A stretch of DNA of 64,000 bases, from the NCBI RefSeq assembly GCF_009647655.1, contig NZ_WJFD01000001.1, positions 2,728,001 to 2,792,000 of the forward strand, given 5' to 3'. Made by a program: the position numbers and the translations under genes. Shown here one piece after another: positions 60,491 to 64,000 of this stretch. This DNA comes from Chitinophaga sp. SYP-B3965. Lineage in GTDB: Bacteria; Bacteroidota; Bacteroidia; Chitinophagales; Chitinophagaceae. Every line of letters begins with the position of its first letter. Positions within the stretch are counted from its first letter, which is position 1. The notes beneath the pieces are model-generated. The model had not been told where the DNA came from and made no database searches. It saw nothing but the letters and a program-made list of their open reading frames with translations.

Positions 60491-61003
60491 ATGATTAAGA
60501 AACATTTCTTTCACTTACACCTTCTGCTCACCTGCTGCCTCGTGCTGCTGCTCAGTTCGTGTGCCAAAAAGTATAACTCCACAGACCTGCTTGGTGATTC
60601 GATCGACAGGGAAAATACCTATATCAGGGACTATCTCAGGAGTATAGGGCGGGATTCCGGTCTTATGTTCCACCCCAGCGGTATTTGTTACAAGATCATT
60701 TTACCCGGAAACGGCGTAGATACCATCCGGTCCAATAGCATTCCATCCATCGTATACACCACGAAAATACTCGCGGGTGATAAATTAATCGAATCCTCCC
60801 AGAACCTTCCCACTTCATTCGACAATCGTCCTATAAGGGACCATATCCTGGGATGGCAGATCGGTCTTACACTCATCACCAAAGGAGGCAGGATCATACT
60901 TTACATTCCTTCCAGCTTTGCCTATGGTCATCTTGGTGTTCCTCCCAATATTCCGCCCAATGCTATTCTTGAATCGGATATCACCCTGGTGGACTTTAAA
61001 TAA
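60491..61003 (+). CDS. FKBP-type peptidyl-prolyl isomerase lipoprotein (copy 1)
   Basis: A 170-residue lipoprotein (LLSSC lipobox) with an FKBP domain in the second half: GWQIGLTLITKGGRIILYIPSSFAYG followed by PPNAILESDITLVDF, the family end motif. The first half is a linker plus a divergent strand region. It would isomerise proline bonds in the periplasm. A paralogue follows 23 bp downstream. It sits just after groEL but has its own promoter and a terminator lies between, so it is a separate unit. Confidence 0.9.
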   Translation: MIKKHFFHLHLLLTCCLVLLLSSCAKKYNSTDLLGDSIDRENTYIRDYLRSIGRDSGLMFHPSGICYKIILPGNGVDTIRSNSIPSIVYTTKILAGDKLIESSQNLPTSFDNRPIRDHILGWQIGLTLITKGGRIILYIPSSFAYGHLGVPPNIPPNAILESDITLVDFK

Positions 61004-61026
61004 TCTGTAAATTTTTAAATAAGTAT

Positions 61027-61521
61027 ATGAAGAGACACTACTTTTGGCTCCTGAGCCTGTTAGCGATCACTGCTTTTGCGGCGTGTAATAAGAAAGACAA
61101 TACACCTCCTTACGATCCCGTACAACAGGCTGCTACTGATGAAAGGCTGATCACAGAATTCATTGCGGCTAATAATATCACCGGTGTTATAAAGGATGAT
61201 ACCACTGCTTTGCATTACAAGATCCTGGAAAATGCCCCTGCAGGAGATACCATCAAGCTGAACGACAGGATGAATATCACCTACGAAGGAAAATTACTGA
61301 ACGGTAACGTATTTGATGATGGAGATAAAACTACTTTGAACGACTACCGTTTACAGGAATTGATAGAAGGCTGGCAAATAGGCCTGCGGAAGATCTCCAA
61401 AGGCGGCAAGATCCAGTTATTTGTTCCTTCCGCCATGGGTTATAAGAACTACCCTACCGGAAGTATCCCTGCCAACTCCGTACTCGTTTTCGTCATCACC
61501 CTGCATAACTTCTATTATTAA
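61027..61521 (+). CDS. FKBP-type peptidyl-prolyl isomerase lipoprotein (copy 2)
   Basis: A 164-residue lipoprotein (FAAC lipobox) and paralogue of the gene before it. The FKBP domain shows GWQIGLRKISKGGKIQLFVPSAMGYKNY and IPANSVLVFVITLHNF. The flap region has NITYEGKLLNGNVFDDGDKTT, closer to the standard FKBP than copy 1. The gap of 23 bp suggests co-transcription. A terminator follows at 61552. Confidence 0.92.
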   Translation: MKRHYFWLLSLLAITAFAACNKKDNTPPYDPVQQAATDERLITEFIAANNITGVIKDDTTALHYKILENAPAGDTIKLNDRMNITYEGKLLNGNVFDDGDKTTLNDYRLQELIEGWQIGLRKISKGGKIQLFVPSAMGYKNYPTGSIPANSVLVFVITLHNFYY

Positions 61522-61551
61522 GGCGGATTATCATCCGACTATCATATTGAG

Positions 61552-61583
61552 TCCCGCCGGTTAGCCGGCGGGATTTGTTTTTT
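61552..61583 (+). terminator. Terminator after the FKBP pair
   Basis: A 9-bp perfect stem (TCCCGCCGG with CCGGCGGGA) with a short loop is followed by TTTGTTTTTT. Confidence 0.88.
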
Positions 61584-61589
61584 CTACCT

Positions 61590-61597
61590 TACCTTTG
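61590..61597 (+). promoter_or_regulatory. -7 box for sdaA
   Basis: TACCTTTG matches TAnnTTTG, 19 bp before the GTG start. The -33 position lies inside the terminator stem and is not TTTG. Confidence 0.5.
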
Positions 61598-61616
61598 AAC
61601 ACTAAACCTGAACACC

Positions 61617-63047
61617 GTGCCACACGAGTGCATATCCGTATTTGATATTTTTAAGATCGGCGTAGGACCTTCCAGCTCACATACCTTAGGCCCATGGCGC
61701 GCAGCCATGCGTTTTGTGGATGATCTGCAAACCGCAGGCAAACTGCCGCAGGTAAAGAACCTGGCCATCCTGTTATATGGTTCACTGGCCAAAACTGGCC
61801 ATGGGCATGGCACAGACATTGCCGTACAATTAGGTCTTTCCGGAGATGATCCCGTTACTTTCGACGTGAATCAGATCGAATCCAAAATAGATGGTATCCG
61901 CCGCCACCGCAAACTGCAACTGGCAGGCCGGTACGAAATAGATTTTGATCCGTTAAATGATATTGAATTCCTCTACGACGAATCCCTTCCCTTCCATCCC
62001 AATGCACTTACCTTTTTGGTAACACTGGAAAATGGAGATCAGACGGCCACTACTTTTTATTCCATCGGCGGTGGTTTTGTAGTGAAAGAAGGAGAAGAAA
62101 AAGGCGCAGGTTATGGTGGTGTAGAACTTCCTTTTCCTATTGATACCGCCCGGCAGCTTTTACAGTTCTGTATCAAAACCGGCTTCTCTATTTCAGAGAT
62201 CGTGATGGAGAATGAACAGGCCTGGCGCAGTGAAGCAGCCACAAAAGAAGGCATCCTCAAAATATGGCAGGTGATGCAGGAATGCACTTACCGCGGTGTG
62301 CATACATCCGGCGAATTACCCGGCGGATTAAAAGTGGGCAGAAGAGCCGCCGCACTGAATAAGAAATTACTGCAAGGCAGAACATACACAGATTATAATT
62401 CCTGGATAGAAGCCATCCGCGCTGGCGGCAATCATTTCTCCTACACGCTGGACTGGGTAAGTTGTTTTGCGCTGGCCGTAAATGAAGAGAATGCCTCTTT
62501 TGGCAGGGTGGTAACAGCTCCCACAAATGGCGCCGCAGGTGTAATACCCGCTGTATTGCAATACTACATTGCTTTCTGCGACGGATTGCATCCGGAAAAG
62601 ATCATCCAGTTCGTACTCACCGCTTCTGAAGTAGGCAGCATCTTTAAAAAGCGTTCTACCATTTCAGCAGCCATGGGTGGCTGCCAGGCTGAGATCGGCG
62701 TATCATCTGCCATGGCCGCCGCCGCCCTCACAGAATGTATGGGCGGCTCCCAAAGGCAGGTACTGATGGCTGCAGAAATAGCCATGGAACATCATCTTGG
62801 TCTTACCTGCGATCCCATTGGCGGGCTGGTACAGATCCCCTGTATTGAACGGAACACCATGGGGGCCATCAAAGCCATCACGGCTTCCCAGCTGGCCCTG
62901 CAAAGCAATCCCGAACTGGCAAAAGTATCCCTGGACGCCGTGGTAAAAACCATGTGGGAAACTGCCCTGGATATGAATTCCAAATACAAAGAGACCTCCG
63001 ATGGCGGCCTGGCGGTGAATATACCCATCAGCTTGCCGGAGTGCTGA
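61617..63047 (+). CDS. sdaA: L-serine ammonia-lyase (iron-sulfur type)
   Basis: A 476-residue single-chain serine dehydratase converting L-serine to pyruvate and ammonia. The opening [20 protein letters not shown] is the family signature. Conserved cysteines for the 4Fe-4S cluster occur in [14 protein letters not shown] and IPCIERN. The beta domain is followed by the catalytic alpha domain. The start is GTG at 61617, which matches the family N terminus; no ATG fits. It follows the FKBP terminator. Confidence 0.95.
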   Translation: MPHECISVFDIFKIGVGPSSSHTLGPWRAAMRFVDDLQTAGKLPQVKNLAILLYGSLAKTGHGHGTDIAVQLGLSGDDPVTFDVNQIESKIDGIRRHRKLQLAGRYEIDFDPLNDIEFLYDESLPFHPNALTFLVTLENGDQTATTFYSIGGGFVVKEGEEKGAGYGGVELPFPIDTARQLLQFCIKTGFSISEIVMENEQAWRSEAATKEGILKIWQVMQECTYRGVHTSGELPGGLKVGRRAAALNKKLLQGRTYTDYNSWIEAIRAGGNHFSYTLDWVSCFALAVNEENASFGRVVTAPTNGAAGVIPAVLQYYIAFCDGLHPEKIIQFVLTASEVGSIFKKRSTISAAMGGCQAEIGVSSAMAAAALTECMGGSQRQVLMAAEIAMEHHLGLTCDPIGGLVQIPCIERNTMGAIKAITASQLALQSNPELAKVSLDAVVKTMWETALDMNSKYKETSDGGLAVNIPISLPEC

Positions 63048-63068
63048 TCTCCCAATAAAACATTGTGT

Positions 63069-63100
63069 AATAGCGTTTCGTACATAACGGGACGCTATTT
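63069..63100 (+). terminator. Terminator after sdaA
   Basis: An 8-bp stem (AATAGCGT with ACGCTATT) with a 15-base loop is followed by a T-rich tail. Confidence 0.65.
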
Positions 63101-63131
63101 TAATTAATAGTTACAAATAATAAATTCCTAT

Positions 63132-63139
63132 TATATTTG
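63132..63139 (+). promoter_or_regulatory. -7 box for the 63162 gene
   Basis: TATATTTG matches TAnnTTTG, 22 bp before the ATG. The -33 position lacks TTTG. Confidence 0.5.
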
Positions 63140-63161
63140 TATTTCTAAAATCTATTCATTT

Positions 63162-63698
63162 ATGCCTACTACCCAGGAATTGCTGTTTATATTTATCATC
63201 GCCGGCGCCGTGGTGCTGGTGATCTGGACGTTGAAGGATACCCTGAAAAAACCCGGAAAGTCAGACGGCAAGTCAAAATCATCCACCCCTTCCTCTGCTG
63301 AGCAGCAATCTGTGATCCTGCCCCTGCAATTACAGGCATATGAGCGGATCGTATTGTTTGTGGAGCGCATTTCTCCCCAAAGTCTGATCAGCCGCATCAA
63401 TCAGCCTGGTTTTACGGTGCTGGATATGCAGATAGGTATGGTATCGAGCATTAAGTCTGAATATGATCATAATGTATCACAGCAGATCTATGTAACGGCA
63501 GCAGCCTGGGAAGCCGTTAAAACCGTAAAGGAACAAACTATCTCCATCATCAACCAGGTGGCATTGAAACTGCCGCCGGATGCAAATGCTATTGAACTGA
63601 ATAAACAATTGCTGGAGTTGTTCATGGCGCAAAAGGAATCTCCCGCAGAGATTGCGGCAGAGATCATCAATGTGGAAGCTAAAAAATTAATGCAGTAA
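63162..63698 (+). CDS. Hypothetical single-span membrane protein
   Basis: A 178-residue protein. One N-terminal membrane helix (about residues 7-24) is followed by a Lys/Ser/Pro-rich linker and a helical cytoplasmic domain (about 50-178) with YERIVLFVERISPQSLISR and EYDHNVSQQIYVTAAAWEAVK. No family was recognised with confidence, although the domain looks conserved in Bacteroidota. A bidirectional terminator lies between it and the M23 gene. Confidence 0.65.
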   Translation: MPTTQELLFIFIIAGAVVLVIWTLKDTLKKPGKSDGKSKSSTPSSAEQQSVILPLQLQAYERIVLFVERISPQSLISRINQPGFTVLDMQIGMVSSIKSEYDHNVSQQIYVTAAAWEAVKTVKEQTISIINQVALKLPPDANAIELNKQLLELFMAQKESPAEIAAEIINVEAKKLMQ

Positions 63699-63706
63699 TA
63701 AAAGAG

Positions 63707-63738
63707 AAAACCGGGAGCTTTCACTCCCGGTTTTTTTT
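63707..63738. terminator. Bidirectional terminator between convergent genes
   Basis: An 11-bp perfect stem (AAAACCGGGAG with CTCCCGGTTTT) is followed by further T on the plus strand. The stop codon of the minus-strand M23 gene overlaps the right T-run. Confidence 0.9.
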
Positions 63739-64000
63739 ATAAGTTCTTTTCCCTGATCACTTCATTGAGCAGGTATCCTTTTCCGTTAAAGTGAATATAA
63801 AGCGGTGTGGATGCATACCAGGCCCTTTGCTCTTTTGCATGCACCTGGATGTGCAGATGCGGTTCCGTACTGAACCCTGAGTTACCGACCCTTGCCAAAG
63901 GCTGCCCCGTTACCACCATATCTCCTTCCTGTACAAATACCCCATCCTTTTTCAGATGGCCCATGAACACATAAAAAGAATCCGTTTCTATCAGCACCAT
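63737..64000 (-). CDS. M23 family metallopeptidase, C-terminal end (partial)
   Basis: The gene runs off the right edge; the 87 visible C-terminal residues include the end of a LytM/M23 domain. VFMGHLKKDG and the HxH zinc motif PHLHIQVH are present, with the GQPLARVGNSG turn typical of the fold. These enzymes cleave peptidoglycan cross-links or act as non-catalytic activators. The Met at 64000 is internal and not a start. The N-terminal part is outside the window. Confidence 0.88.
   Translation of the reverse strand: MVLIETDSFYVFMGHLKKDGVFVQEGDMVVTGQPLARVGNSGFSTEPHLHIQVHAKEQRAWYASTPLYIHFNGKGYLLNEVIREKNL

Overview
This window is a chromosomal stretch of a Bacteroidota bacterium, most likely Chitinophagaceae and close to Chitinophaga. 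The evidence is the gene repertoire: a TonB receptor with a DUF4249 lipoprotein, a fused SecDF, a short RpoD without region 1.1, a roughly 309-residue NusB, type B L31 and DUF3822. The promoters agree: at least two genes (rpmE2 and groES) carry TTTG/TTG-N19-TAnnTTTG, the Bacteroidota housekeeping promoter, and many others have only the TAnnTTTG -7 box. GC content looks mid-40s by eye; it was not computed. I found no rRNA, tRNA, CRISPR array, prophage or intact insertion sequence. Most of the window is housekeeping, and the novelty lies in intergenic repeats, paired operators and a few unusual proteins.

Layout. 1-2125: end of a TonB receptor operon (receptor, DUF4249, outer-membrane protein). 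2253-6219: AGMO-like hydroxylase, then a BlaI repressor and an unusually long BlaR1-type M56 protein behind two matching dyads. 6353-10968: yajQ, rpmE2, a GlmU-like acyltransferase, tpiA, a 2H phosphoesterase and acylphosphatase. 11144-11771: two paralogous XRE regulators. 11816-15906 (minus): ECF sigma factor, membrane protein, two envelope beta-repeat proteins and a papain-like protease. 16083-22184 (minus): TonB-receptor-like protein, DUF2167, hemerythrin, lgt, bacilliredoxin. 22407-28934: Hsp20 (divergent from bacilliredoxin across two identical 18-bp sites), a membrane protein, NTF2-like protein, Orn/Arg decarboxylase, WbqC, LEA-2 lipoprotein, a 98-bp tandem array and an HMA protein.

28989-38862: pyrE and NUDIX genes with back-to-back promoters, a methyltransferase, the thioesterase-coaD-rsmD-DUF3822 cluster, a MATE pump, an RMDN-like TPR protein, folB, trxB, a second DUF4249 lipoprotein and rpoD. 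39279-48889: threonine aldolase, a large hairpin, valS, AI-2E transporter, a 926-residue peptidase/propeller/barrel protein, an IscA-type protein and an isolated DUF3800 gene. 49097-58107: secDF, serine hydrolase, DUF4397 lipoprotein, aminotransferase and the nusB-DUF1573-yajC-coaE operon. 58387-64000: groES-groEL, two FKBP lipoproteins, sdaA, a small membrane protein and the end of an M23 peptidase.

Together the genes give protein export and folding (SecDF, YajC, Lgt, GroESL, FKBPs), coenzyme A synthesis (CoaD, CoaE), translation (ValS, L31, RsmD) and several envelope-sensing modules (BlaI/BlaR1 and the ECF operon).
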